From NCBI GenBank assembly GCA_019054805.1, contig JAHQIY010000054.1, forward strand, positions 46,632 to 110,631: DNA of 64,000 nucleotides. The letters are read 5' to 3'. The notes beneath the pieces were generated by a model. It searched no databases. It saw only the letters and a program-made list of their open reading frames with translations, and was not told the origin of the DNA. Both the position numbers and the translations under genes were made by a program. This document shows, one piece after another, positions 18,678 through 29,952 of the stretch. The stretch comes from Brachionus manjavacas. Its lineage: Eukaryota > Rotifera > Eurotatoria > Ploima > Brachionidae. Within the stretch, counting starts at the first letter, position 1, and the number at the start of each line of letters is the position of its first letter.

Positions 18678-20168
18678 ATGAAAATTTTTGTAAAAGACGA
18701 TCATGATAGTAAATATATGTCTAGTTGTATTAGATTATTTAAAAAATTAAGGTTTCCCAACAGGAGTCTAATAATCAGAACTCCGCCTGCAAAACCTCCA
18801 GCACAAATGATGAAGGATTTTACAATGAACGGTAAAATTCCAATTCCTAAATATTGGTATATTAATGAAGCTTATTCCGATTCAAATTCTGAAAATATTT
18901 CAGTTATAACTGAAACAATTCATCAAAAATTTTATCAACAATTAAGTGAAGTGAAAAAAAAAACAGTCTTATTAATGGTGATAAAGTCTTAAATGAATTG
19001 ATGCATTCATATAAAGAAATAATAACAAACAAATTTGTTGTAGTAATCGGAACAGGCATCCAATAGTTTCACAGCAAATTATTTAGTAGCAAAGACAAGT
19101 TTAGAAGCGAAACGTGTAAGATGCATTATTAAGAAGCAATTATTACGAAGCAGTTCTTTGAAGCAAATTTATTAGGTGCGATTTTTTCATAGCCAAAAAT
19201 TATTAGTAGCAGTTTTTTAGAAGCTAATTTTTTGCATGTATGTTTATTTATAGCACGCATTTTTTTTTAAAAAAAAATTCTCCCGTTTTTTCTTGTTCTT
19301 AAAAAAGACTGCTCAAGTCAATCAAATTTCCTATTTTTATTTTCTTTAAAAATGAACTTGATAATTCAAGTATTTTTTCACCATTAATGTGATTTTGAAA
19401 AATAAGAATCTTCCAGTCGAAAATTTTATTTTATTATTATAATGAACAAAAAAATAACTATAAATTTGATTCGACACTTTTTTTTTATTGACTGAATAAA
19501 TTTTTTTGCATCGAAATTTTTTTTTTTTTATTTACTTCTAAAAAATCGCTTCTAAAAGTACGCTATATAACTTGCTATGAAAAAAAGCGATGAATTAATT
19601 GCTTCTAACATTGCTACTAATTGAAATTTACCTGAAAAATTTTCTTCGAAAAATTAGCTGTTAAATATTTGCTACGAAAAAAATTGCTATATAACGACCT
19701 AGTGCCTCGGAACAGTTATACCATGGATAGAAGCAATTGCTTATGACGTTGGTGCTTCATTTATAACTACACTTGACTATACGAGAAAAAAATTTATAGT
19801 GTCAAATCTAAAATGGATTCATGTAAACGATTATCTGGATGAACTATTGGAAAATAAAAGAACTGAACAATTTGATGTTGCGGTTAGTTTTTCATCGATT
19901 GAACACAGTGGTCTCGGTCGTTATGGTGATCCATTATCACCAAACGGAGATGTTGATGCTGTTAAAAATTCACTGCATCTTAAAGCCTGACGGATATTTT
20001 TTTCTAGCATTGCCAGCAACACTTGACGGATCAAGTAAAATAGAATTCAATGCACATCGCATCTACGGAGATGAGAGATTGAAGATTTTGTTTAAAGGTT
20101 GGGAGATGTTAGAAAAAAGAAGAGACTCAGGAGGCGTTAATCTTATTTTTGTTCTAAGAAAAATCTAA
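18678..20168 (+). pseudogene. DUF268-family gene interrupted by a MITE (copy A)
   Basis: Starts at ATG 18678 with a basic N-terminus, PPAKPPAQMM and a helical part (ETIHQKFYQQL). A frame change in an A10 run near 18955-18965 precedes VVVIGT. There the MITE (19056-19706) splits the gene. After it the frame resumes with VIPWIEAIAYDVGA, then SSIEHSGLGRYGDPL and LKPDGYFFLALPA to the stop at 20166-20168. The EHSGLGRYGDPL block and the preceding W-EA-A-GA block are hallmarks of the DUF268 family, which is common in nematodes and other invertebrates, has a methyltransferase-like fold pattern and has unknown function. A second 1-nt break lies near 19965. The MITE was present before the A/B duplication, so both copies are probably dead unless it is spliced out. 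Confidence 0.75.
19056..19706 (+). mobile_element. MITE-like DNA transposon with 8-9 bp target duplication
   Basis: The host sequence TCGGAACAG occurs at 19047-19055 and again at 19707-19715, and joining the flanks restores the DUF268 frame. The ends are degenerate inverted repeats beginning GGCA (left GGCATCCAATAG, right complement GGCACTAGGTCG). About 200 bp at each end carry many short TAGCA/GAAGCAA subrepeats in opposite orientation. It has no coding capacity. The 8-9 bp duplication is compatible with hAT, Merlin or MULE superfamilies; which one is undecided. Confidence 0.8.
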
Positions 20169-20464
20169 TTTTTCAATTGAAAACTTTTTTAACTATTAAA
20201 AATCTAAAGAATAAAAATAATTTCAAAAATTTTTTAAAAATTATTTTAAAACAGATATACTGAATTCGTATTTGTTTACTAATTTATTTTATATCCTCAA
20301 TTCTTCATTATGTTGATTTTACAAAGTCTAACTATTATTGTAAATGATTTAATCTTTTTTGTTTGAATTACAAATTCTTTTCAATGTTGAAATAATTATT
20401 TAAAAAAAGTTATTTGTAACAAAACATTACCACAAAATGATAATTCAACAAGCAAAATTTTTAG
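20169..20464. other. Spacer between duplication copies
   Basis: AT-rich, with no gene seen. The junction to copy B at 20464/20465 has AAAAT in common with the left edge of copy A. Confidence 0.5.
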
Positions 20465-20629
20465 AAAATCTTTTCATATCGAGTTTTTCAATTGAGTTGA
20501 GTGACAAAAAGATAAATTAATTTATTGAATCACAGATAATAAAAATGAAGGTAATTTTTAAACCTTTATCTTACAATCACTTATTGAAATTTTCTCAATA
20601 CCAAGATAACACAAATAAACTTACCCTTT

Positions 20630-20806
20630 TTAAAAGGCGGTTAATTGAATAGTAGAACAAAAACCATATATTGCATCAACAAAAATATTCATCAATCCTC
20701 ATTCTTCGATTTAGAAGTTGATCTAAAGTTTTTTCCTGCTTAATTTTCGCTCTAAAATATTGAAAAGCCGCATCATCATGTGTTGCAGTTATTTTAAAAG
20801 AGAGGA
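20630..20806 (-). pseudogene. Unknown gene relic, probable terminal exon (copy B)
   Basis: Same stretch as 9272-9453. Copy B lacks two A in the upstream homopolymer and has one amino-acid change (THDD preceded by Ala instead of Glu). The extra T that breaks the frame before the TAA is shared with copy A. Confidence 0.35.
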
Positions 20807-20981
20807 ATCAGTGATCTAATTTTTTAACTTCATTAATTAAAACCAAATTAATTGTAAATTTAATCTAATTTAAATTTAATTTTTGTTTTGTTTTCTTTTA
20901 ACTAAAATGTTTAAGATTATTTTTCACAAAACAACCAATTAGAAAAATGTTAACAGTTAACATGAAACCGAATTAACATAA

Positions 20982-21227
20982 TGTTGTGGTTTCATACACA
21001 ACTTCACAAAAGAGTAATATTCACTAGTCCCTCACGCAAGTGAAGGTCTAGAAAATATTACACTATACATGCAACCCATTATATTTTTTTATAAAAAACC
21101 ACCACTCTTTTCTATAACCACGTTTCGTTTAATAAACTAGGCCTGAAGGCCCAACAACAAACAATTCTTTTAATTAAAGAACCCCTAAACCTTAGGTAGA
21201 AAATAAATACGAGGTAAGACCTCAACA
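20982..21227 (+). repeat. 5' LTR of element 2 (copy B)
   Basis: One A shorter than copy A in the CACAAAAAG run, otherwise the same. The tRNA-Asn-like primer site TGGCGTCCCT follows at 21229-21238. Confidence 0.92.
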
Positions 21228-21262
21228 TTGGCGTCCCTAGTAAACAAATTAAGAATTCAAAA

Positions 21263-22951
21263 ATGTTGTTGTGTACTAACAAACTGTTGCAAATATTAGT
21301 TACAATTAGTGTAATGTCTCCAAACGTAAATGCACACATTTTCGTTTTCGAAGAGCCATCAAATTGGGAGATTATAAGCAAACTCATAATGGAAGGTGCA
21401 TTGTTTGTCCGAGATATTTCGTTTCAATTCGTCAAATGGATGATTTACAAACGAACAATGGAAACACTTGTAACAACCTTATTAATAGTTATAGTAATAC
21501 TGATTCGATATCAGTTAAAGGCAGGGAGGCACTCCACGCAGAAATCGAGTTCAGCATCGACCACCAATGTTAATTTGTATAACACATTACAATTGGACGC
21601 CCAAGATCATTTTCAACCAGACAACGGAGGAATTATATATCCGAATCTAGTTCAAATAAACAAAATTCATGTTTTAAACGAAACAATGAATCTTTCAAAC
21701 TGGATTGCAATGTTAGAATTTTTGTATAAAAGATAGACATAAGAAAGATTGGGTCGGTACTGCTATAACATATATTTATTCAAACATTATGTCAAAAATA
21801 AAAAGACCTTCAGAGCCTAATCAAAGACGAGAATGGTTTCGAACGCTTAAAAAACGAGTTAAAACATATATTGGATAACCAAACAAAGTCAGAAATTAAT
21901 TCAGACAACTTAAGCGACTTCAAAATTTTTTTCGAAATTAAACAAAAAATTAATCAAACCCTAGAACAATATGCAGAATATTTAAAAAATGACGATTGAA
22001 AAAATTGTTCCCACAAGTTGAATTTGAAAAACTGGAAAAAATTATCAAACGAAAGTATGTCGAAGGACTTTTCAACAAAAGACTACAAGAAAAATGTAGA
22101 GAAAAACTTTCTAGAACAAATCGAAACAACGAACAGTTTAGTTTCAAACAATTGGTAGAATATTCGATAAACAAATTCAATGGATATGGTATTGGTATCG
22201 AGTCGGAGTCAGACATTGGCAATCAAACCGCAGTGAGAATGAGTACAAACAATCAAAATCCAAGTCAAACGAATTTTCTAATTTAAACAATCGGTATTAT
22301 AGACGCGACAGTCAACCGTATTACCATAAATACAACACGAGATACCAAGAAAAAATAAAACTAGCAACTGAAGCAAACGCAGCCGATTTACGACTGAAAA
22401 ATGATAGAATAATCGGTAATGCAATTTTCAACAAAACTTTGGTTAGTTATTTATTCGACACTGGAGCAGATAAAACGATTATCAATCACAAACTGTATCA
22501 AAAAATCATACGGGAGGATTCAAGCACTAAACTCGTCGAATTCAAAGGATACAAATTGAAATCGTGTAGCTCTGAGTTGAAAATCTGTGGTCAAATAAAT
22601 TTAAACAATTATCAAGTAACTGCAAACCAAAACGAAACTTTTAAAAATGTCTCAATTTTGGTGACAAACCACAATTCAGTGCATGATTGTCTTCTTGGGA
22701 GAGATATTTTAAACCATGTAAATATTCCACTTCTAAACACAAGAGTTATTAAAACGAAAGTTGACGAATTTAGCAAGTTGATAAAACAAAAAATTTCATA
22801 ACAATTCAGAAATAAATTATGCTAAGGACATTAACAAAGAAAGTGGTCAAAAAAATTTTAAGCAAGGATTTACAAACAAACGGGTTAATCCAAAGATTAA
22901 AATAAATGGAAATGATAATGAAGATTTAAAAAATCGATTTGAAAAATTATT
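21263..22951 (+). pseudogene. gag: Gag-protease ORF of element 2 (copy B, frameshifted)
   Basis: Corresponds to the 571-codon ORF of copy A. It is interrupted by 1-nt homopolymer changes near 21720, 21805, 21990, 22275 and 22790. The N-terminal hydrophobic segments and the protease DTGADKT box (about 22455) are preserved. Where copy A ends early, near 11607, copy B stays in frame into pol. The two copies are thus broken at different places. Confidence 0.8.
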
Positions 22952-22952
22952 C

Positions 22953-25900
22953 GTGCGTAACAAACAAAAACAATCGGTTGATCAATTCCGAACCAATGAA
23001 TCAAGCAAAGGGCAAAAAACCAATACAATTCTAGAAATAACTGATAAAAAAGTTAGGTTCGAAAATCCAGTGTCTACTAGTGATGATGTTAAGAAGGTCC
23101 GTCAGGAAATTCTGAATCAATTAAAAACAATTTCGGCCCAGTCAGTAATCGATTTAACACCGAGCGAAAACAAAAATTTTGCTTTCAAAATTGAACTGTC
23201 AAACAGAGACCAAGAACCCATTGCTACAAAATGTAGACCATTACCTTACAATGTAAAGGATAAAGTTAAACAAGAACTAGACAAACAATTGAAAGCTGGA
23301 ATAATTCGAAAAAGTAAAAGTGAATGGTGCTCTGCTCTTAGAGTTGTTGACAAACCTGACGGTTCAATCCGGCTAACAATAGATTATAAACCATTGAATA
23401 AGGTCATTAGAGGAGACAGTTACCCGCTACCATCTATTCAAGACCTATACAACAAACTGTCTGGTGCTGATACATTCACTAAAATTGACATGAAGTCAGC
23501 ATATCATCTACCTGTCCACGAGGATTCGATAAAATACACCGCCTTTATATGTGAATTCGGTTTGTATGAATATTTATCGATGCCTATGGGTATAAAAACC
23601 GCACCATCCTGGTTTCAGCGATTCATCGAAATGGCTTTAGATAAATTTATTAGACAAGATTTGATGCGTGTCTATTTGGATAATCTGATTATTTTTTCAA
23701 ATTGTCAAACTCTTGGCTTCAACTCTCACAAACAAATAGTATTAGAGATAATAGATACTTTACGCAAACGAAACTTGAAAATTTCATTCGAAAAATGTGA
23801 ACCCGTTGTCAATGAAATACAACTCCTTGGAAACGTAATTTCTAAGAATCAAATAAAACCAAACCCAGAAAGAGCAAGTTGTTTAATGAAAAAAAACAAA
23901 CCAAAAAACGTCCAAGAGCTTCAATGTTGGCTAGGTATTTCAAATCAGTATAGAAAATTTATTGAAAATTATGCGGAAGTTGCAAAACCTTTATATGATT
24001 TAATGGATTAAAAAAACGTTCCAGACAACTGTCGTAAGCGAAACGGAGCTGTTAATGGGAGAAAAGTTCTTTTAACATGGAATGACTCAGCTCAAACAAA
24101 TTTTGAAAACTTAAAACAAACGTTGTGTAGCAACTTAGTGTTGGCGTTACCCGATTTCAACAAACCGTTCAATGTATCGACTGATGCAAGTGAATATGGC
24201 TATGGTGCTGTATTGGAGCAGCAACAAGATGATGGTAGTGCCCGACCGATCGCATATTTTTCAAAGAATTATACGTCGGCCCAAAGAAATTATTCGACGC
24301 CCGAAAAAGAACTACTGGCTCTAGTTATGGCTATCGAATATTTCCACCAATATCTATATGGTAAACCATTTCTCATCAAAACAGTCCACCTACCACTCAC
24401 TTGGATACAAACAAAGAAAAACACTCACGCAAGATTAGAACGCTGGTTATTACGGCTGAGTATTTACGATTTCGAAATATTTCATGTGCCTGGTAAAGAA
24501 AACATTGTGGCAGACAATTTCTCAAGATTGCCAGATGAAAACGAAGTAAACACTGATCAATACGCTGATTATTTTGACACACTTGTTGCCGAAATTTTCG
24601 AAGAAAAAAGTGATGATAACGTCACTCTAGTAAATAAAAAATCAATTGAAATTAACGAGATTACAGACTCGATCGAAACAATTTCATTTATTGATGAACA
24701 AACGCAAGATGCCGACATTGTGTGGATTTTAAATTTAATTAAACAAAATCCAGATACAAAACCAGAAGTAAAAATATTCGAAAATACAATGCAGAGACTT
24801 TTTTATAGAGAATATGGCAATTTACGTTTAGTAGAAAATGTATTGTATCGTACGGTTAAGTGCAAAGATGGATCAAACGTTAACCAGTTTGTATTACCCA
24901 AACAAATTCAAGATAGAGTTATTAAACATATGCATGAAACAATTTATAATGGACATCTTGGGAGGAGAAAAACAATCGAAAAAATTACAAGTCGATTTTA
25001 AAGACCATATTTACAAACAGCTGTTAAAAAAATTTTACGTGAATGTGAAGTTTGTCAAAAAGTTAAAGGCATCAAATCAAACAGAAATGCTGAACTTATT
25101 TACCTAAAACCATCATATGTAAACGAATTAATAACGACAGATTTTGCAGATAAATATTTTCAAATTATCATTGACCATTGTTCAAAAGTAGCAAAATTTT
25201 GTCCAACGAAAAACACTCAAGCTGAAACAGCTGCAGACAATGTAGTTGACAAATGGTGCTGTACTTATGGTATTCCAGATGGCATTCTCTCCGATCAAGG
25301 AACACAATTTCAATCTAAACTGTTAGATTTAGTCTACGATCATCTTGATATTAAACGTCTTAAAACAACACCCTATCACCCACAATGTGACGGTCAAAGT
25401 GAGGTGACTGTTAAACTCCTAAAAAAACATGATCAAATGTTACATAGATGAAGACCAAGAAAATTGGGATTTAAACTTTGAAAAATATGCTTTTGCATAT
25501 AATTCATCTGTGCATAGTACAACAAATCAAACACCGTTTACAATGATGTTTGGTAGAGAACCTCGTCTACCAATTGATGTTCTAATTCCAAACTTAAAAG
25601 AATTAAATCGAAAACAAATACTCGAAAGTCAAACAATTAAATCAAACAAATTTGGCGAAGTAGAAATTTTAGCTGACTATGAGCCAAATCCAAAAGATAT
25701 ACCAGAAAATGCTAAAATTTACATAAACAATTTAAAGAAAACCTTACTAACGTCATTACAAATCGCTCTCAAAAATCGTGATATAAACATGCATAAAGCA
25801 AAGTGGAATCACGATAGAAAAATAAAAAATTTAATTACAAAATTGGCGACCTTGTTTTAGCAGACCATCCTAAACTCAAAAAAGGATTATCGCAAGGTAT

Positions 25901-26252
25901 TGCACGGAAGTATTATGGTCCATTCGAAATTGTCGGAGTAAACCCGAATGGTGTTGATTATTTCATTAAACTTGCTGGATCAAAACGAGCAAAAGTCAAA
26001 CAAATTCATAAAACAAGATTAAAAATATATTATTATAACCAACCAGATTTTGGCCCACTGAAAAATGAAAAAGATGAAATAGATATTACAAGCAAATCCA
26101 TGTTAAAAGGTGAAAAAATTAAATCGTCAAAAAAACAAAAAAATAAGAATAAAACACCTGAATCATCATCAAGTGAAAATGAAGCGGAGTGGAATGAGAG
26201 CGATGAGGAAACGATGTTAAAAATCAAACAAAAGTTGAACAATCATATGTTA
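22953..26252 (+). pseudogene. pol: pol of element 2 (copy B)
   Basis: RT is open from 22953 to the in-frame TAA at 24009-24011. It shares with copy A the YLDN box (about 23673-23684), the TAA and the TVH change in RNase H (about 24381-24389). RNase H and the integrase finger are open from 24123 to 25001. Later breaks match copy A near 25430 and 25858. The shared lesions are older than the duplication. Lesions private to copy A (near 13470) are absent here. Confidence 0.87.
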
Positions 26253-26253
26253 T

Positions 26254-26274
26254 AAAAAAAAAAAAAAAAAAAAA
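26254..26274 (+). repeat. Internal poly(A) tract of element 2 (copy B)
   Basis: Twenty-one A at the same place as the 28-A tract in copy A; length change by slippage or sequencing error. Confidence 0.95.
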
Positions 26275-26537
26275 TTATAATATATGTTAGACAAATAATC
26301 TTAAAATTTTTCTATAAAAATAACCCTTTCAGGCTTAAATTTAAAAATTTACTATAAGACAATGCTTTAAACGATGCAAAGTACAAATTTCAAATTAATT
26401 TTCAACATTTATTTAACAAGCAATATGTTTCAAAAAGAATAAAATTTGAAAATTTTCAAATTAAATTCATTTCATGTAAACGAGTCTAATAAACCTAAAA
26501 ATTTTTTTTCAAACAACAGACAATCAAAGAAGCAAAA

Positions 26538-27287
26538 ATGTTGGGAAACGACGCCGATTTCGATCTGTACCTACAAAATGTGAGCAAAAATGCCGATCCG
26601 GTCCAAACATCGATCGATTTGTACCACGAAATAAATAAATTCCTCCAAATATTGGTGGTAGTCAACGATACGGCGAAATTAGCTAAGTGATCATTCCGCG
26701 AAACAAAAATCCAAACAGGTCGGATTACATAGCTTTCGTGTCTTTTGAAAGAACAGTAGTCCACGAAGAAGTCGCCAAGGTCCTCAAAAATTTCCACTTT
26801 AACAATGTGAAGATTTCGATACGAGTCAATGACAAACCAACGTCCAACGCCCAACGTCGAGAGAACAAAATCAAATTTAAAACAGAGCTAGACGGGCGTT
26901 CAAAGATCAAGAGGGACTCAGCAAATAAACGCAAACGAGTCGACTCTTCACCTAGAGAAGTTGAATCTCGTCCAAAATCTTCCAAAACAGCGGAAGCAAA
27001 CGTGGAGGAATCTTGTGACTCTTTCGAAAGCGTCGTCCTCATCAAGGAGGAGTCAAGTGAGGAAACACAAACGTCCACAAATGAACAAACGATAGTGAAG
27101 CTTACTCAAGCTGTGGAAAAACCTCAAACAAGAACTATTTGAGATAAGAAAAAGAGAATGCCAACTAGCGATCCAGTCGGCATTAAAACAAGTGAAGATC
27201 GAAACACTGGAAGAGTCGAGACAAACACTTCTTAGAGAGAGGGAAGAGGCAGCTGAGTTAGCAAGCAAATTACAAGCTCTGTATAAC
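26538..27287 (+). pseudogene. RRM plus coiled-coil cargo ORF of element 2 (copy B, split by LINE)
   Basis: Same ATG, RNP2-like and RNP1-like motifs as copy A, with the same early frame break in the RRM. The later A run has the length that keeps the coiled-coil frame open (REEAAELASKLQALYN). The LINE inserts at 27287/27288 and removes the last dozen codons, which resume at 29133. Confidence 0.7.
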
Positions 27288-28742
27288 TTTAATAGATTAA
27301 TAGAACAAATGATAAAATACAACCAAATGCCATATTTATTTAATGTAGGTAAAATACTTCCTATATTAAAAAAGAACGATGGACTAACCGATGACATAAA
27401 CAACATACGCCCAATCACATTATCAGACACTATCACTAATGTGTTTGAAAAGTATATACTGAATAGAATTAGTCAGAAACATGCCGATCCTCAAACACAA
27501 TTTGGATTTAAAACAAAAAGCTCAACAAACCATGGTATTTATTGCGTGACAGAAACAATTCAACACTTTAAAATGAGAAAGAAGAAATTGTTTATTTGCG
27601 CTATTGATGCTAGTAAAGCATTTGATAAGGTAATTAGAGAAATTATGCTGAAGAATATGATAGGAAAGGTGGAACCAGAAATATGGAGAGTATTAAAAAG
27701 CTATTACCATAACTCATTATCAATTGTGCAGAATAAAAATGAAATTTCATCAATTTTCACTACGACAGTTGGTGTAAAACAAGGAGGTCCGCTATCACCG
27801 AAATTGTTTTCAATATACGTTGAAGATCTGATTAACGAAATAATGGAAACTGACTTAATCACTGATATAAATGGAATAAAAACAGGCATACTAATGTATG
27901 CTGATGATCTGTTAATAATGACAGAGTCTATTAAAAAAATGGAAAAAGTATTAAAAATGTGTGAAAACTTTGGAATGAGAACTGGAATTAAATTCAACCC
28001 GTCTAAAACTCAGATAATGCGAATTAATGGCCAAAAAAAAGATAATGCTAGACTTGAACTCTGTGGAGAGGAAATAGAATGGGTTGGAAAAATTAAATAT
28101 CTCGGGGTGTGGATTGATGGAAAATGCTACAGTAAAGAGCACTTAAGAGAGAGGAGACTAAGTACATGGAGAGCTTTCTATCTACTGAAACAAAACCTAG
28201 ACCTCAATAGTAGTAAAATGAGCCCACAGCTAAAAGCACACTTACTCAAAACATACGTAAGACCTATCACATATTACGGATTAGAAAATTGCGTAATTAG
28301 TAAATGTGAAAAAAGTAAGATTCAAACTATGGAAGGTCTTATGATTAAACAGATGCTTGGCCTCGACAAAAGATCACGTACGACCAATCTACTGTATGCA
28401 CTAAATATTGAACCAGTTATCTCGAAAATAAAAAAATTAAAACTGAATTTTGCATCCAGAATAATTGGTAATGAGTGTACTGGAAAAATATTTAGAACGA
28501 AAGAAACTGATCGAAATAACGGTAATAAACTTGTACAAGAGTTAAGAGAGATTCTTGGCTCGAATGAGTTCATTACTCAAGAAATTTTAACTAAAAAAGT
28601 AAATAAAATCAAGGAAGAAGACGAGATAAAAAGTAAAAATGGAATATGTGAAACTATAAAATTTTGCCTGGAAAATATGGACGAAAGGAAAGAGCAATTA
28701 AAATTAATAGTTAAAGCTTACTCATGTAAAACTGGTCCTTAA
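27288..28742 (+). CDS. Non-LTR reverse transcriptase ORF (partial, open at 5' end)
   Basis: The frame is open from the insertion point to TAA at 28740-28742. It happens to be in frame with the coiled coil of the host element, giving a chimeric ORF from 27192. RT motifs: NIRPITLSDTITNVFEKYIL; FGFKTKSSTNHG; AIDASKAFDKV; GVKQGGPLSPKLFSIY; catalytic YADDLL (about 27898); then the thumb and a C-terminal helical region. The endonuclease domain and ORF1 are missing through 5' truncation. The clade cannot be fixed by eye; a jockey/CR1-like or I-like group is possible. The intact frame and presence in only one copy suggest a recent insertion. Confidence 0.88.
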   Translation, partial: FNRLIEQMIKYNQMPYLFNVGKILPILKKNDGLTDDINNIRPITLSDTITNVFEKYILNRISQKHADPQTQFGFKTKSSTNHGIYCVTETIQHFKMRKKKLFICAIDASKAFDKVIREIMLKNMIGKVEPEIWRVLKSYYHNSLSIVQNKNEISSIFTTTVGVKQGGPLSPKLFSIYVEDLINEIMETDLITDINGIKTGILMYADDLLIMTESIKKMEKVLKMCENFGMRTGIKFNPSKTQIMRINGQKKDNARLELCGEEIEWVGKIKYLGVWIDGKCYSKEHLRERRLSTWRAFYLLKQNLDLNSSKMSPQLKAHLLKTYVRPITYYGLENCVISKCEKSKIQTMEGLMIKQMLGLDKRSRTTNLLYALNIEPVISKIKKLKLNFASRIIGNECTGKIFRTKETDRNNGNKLVQELREILGSNEFITQEILTKKVNKIKEEDEIKSKNGICETIKFCLENMDERKEQLKLIVKAYSCKTGP

Positions 28743-29103
28743 GTGATAGAATCAAACAAAACTCAATAAAATTCGATGCGTTCTTGGTTCTTGTTTTATA
28801 CGTGACTGAAAAATAATAACAAAGGGATAAACAAAATTTAAAAAGAAAAAAAAAAAAAAAGGAAAAAAAAACTTACATACGACTTTTCAAAAGGTTTTAT
28901 CTTTTTTTTTTTTTTTTTTTGTATCTCAATATTTGAATATTTAATCTAAAATTAATCTTTTGTGGTATTTATGTAATAATTTATTTTAATATTTTAATTT
29001 CTTAAACATAATTGTAAATTAAAAATAGGAAAACTAACAGTACAAAAATCCTTGTATTTAATTTATTTTTAACATCGCCAAGTCTGGCGTAATTTTATGA
29101 ATA

Positions 29104-29132
<29 letters not shown>
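27288..29132 (+). mobile_element. 5'-truncated non-LTR retrotransposon with (AAT)n tail
   Basis: Absent from the corresponding site in copy A (15947/15948), so the insertion limits are exact to within a few bases. It has an RT ORF, a 390-bp 3' region with long A and T runs, a small perfect hairpin CGCCA-AGTC-TGGCG near 29076-29089, and an AAT/TAA microsatellite tail (29101-29130). ATAAC is present at both ends, so the target duplication is at most 5 bp and is confounded with the tail. Confidence 0.9.
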
Positions 29133-29136
<4 letters not shown>

Positions 29137-29363
29137 AGGGAAACATCAAACGAAGGCCCACAAAAATAGTAAATTTCACTTTCAAACTTTTGTACTAAAA
29201 ACTAAACTACATTGTTAATTTTGTAAATTTCGTTTAAATTTAATTGCATCAAAACATTAATTTTTTTTTTAAAATTGTTAAATTTAATTAAACTTTAATT
29301 TTTGTTAATTTTTCCAAAAACTTTACTAAAATCAGGTATCCAAATTCTTCTGGGGGGAAGGTA

Positions 29364-29610
29364 TGTTGTAGTTTTATACACAACTTCACAAAAAGAGTAA
29401 TATTCACTAGTCCCTCACGCAAGTGAAGGTCTAGAAAATATTACACTATAAATGCAACCCATTATATTTTTTTATCAAATACCACCACTCTTTTCTATAA
29501 CCACGTTTCGTTTAATAAACAAGGCCTGAAGGCCCAACAACAAACAATTCTTTTAATTAAAGAACCCCTAAACCTTAGGTAGAAAATAAATACGAGTTAA
29601 AACCTCAACA
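29364..29610 (+). repeat. 3' LTR of element 2 (copy B)
   Basis: TG...CA, 247 bp, equivalent to 16152-16398, followed by ATAA. Confidence 0.93.
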
Positions 29611-29952
29611 ATAAATTCAGTTTTAAAAACTGTCACTAAAAAACTCGATATGTCATCTTTTTCAAAAATTCTAAGGAGGAAATTTAAAACTTCTTGAAGG
29701 ATAACAGGCTATATATGAATGCAATAATTTTTTTCGAGCTTTTAAAAATTTTTTGGTTCGCAAAGACTAAAAATTCCTGAAATTTATTTACATTCTCCTG
29801 ATGTTTATGTTTTACAATACACATTTTTTTTTAAACAAGACAAATACCATCTTTGGGTTTGATGAGAGATCAAGCCCATAAACAAAGCAAGTTTAAAACA
29901 TGATTAAATAAAAGCTAAAAAAAAGTTAAATGTGTATTTTTATTAATTGAAA

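Larger units (their letters stand above)
9107..19219 (+). repeat. Tandem segmental duplication, copy A
   Basis: The sequence from 9107 to about 19219 recurs from 20465 to about 32430 with very few substitutions. Most differences are 1-nt homopolymer changes, apart from a 1.85-kb insertion in copy B. The left edge is marked by AAAATCTTTTCATA in both copies, and the right edge lies inside the MITE. Confidence 0.95.
20982..29610 (+). mobile_element. Element 2 copy B, carrying a nested LINE
   Basis: Same element, LTR differences and flanks as copy A. It is 1.85 kb longer because of the nested non-LTR element at 27288-29132. It differs from copy A mainly in homopolymer lengths. Confidence 0.92.

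Noticed and set aside
28840..28925. Long A and T runs in the LINE 3' region as an inverted repeat of functional meaning
   Set aside because: Simple homopolymers; length is likely unstable or error-prone.
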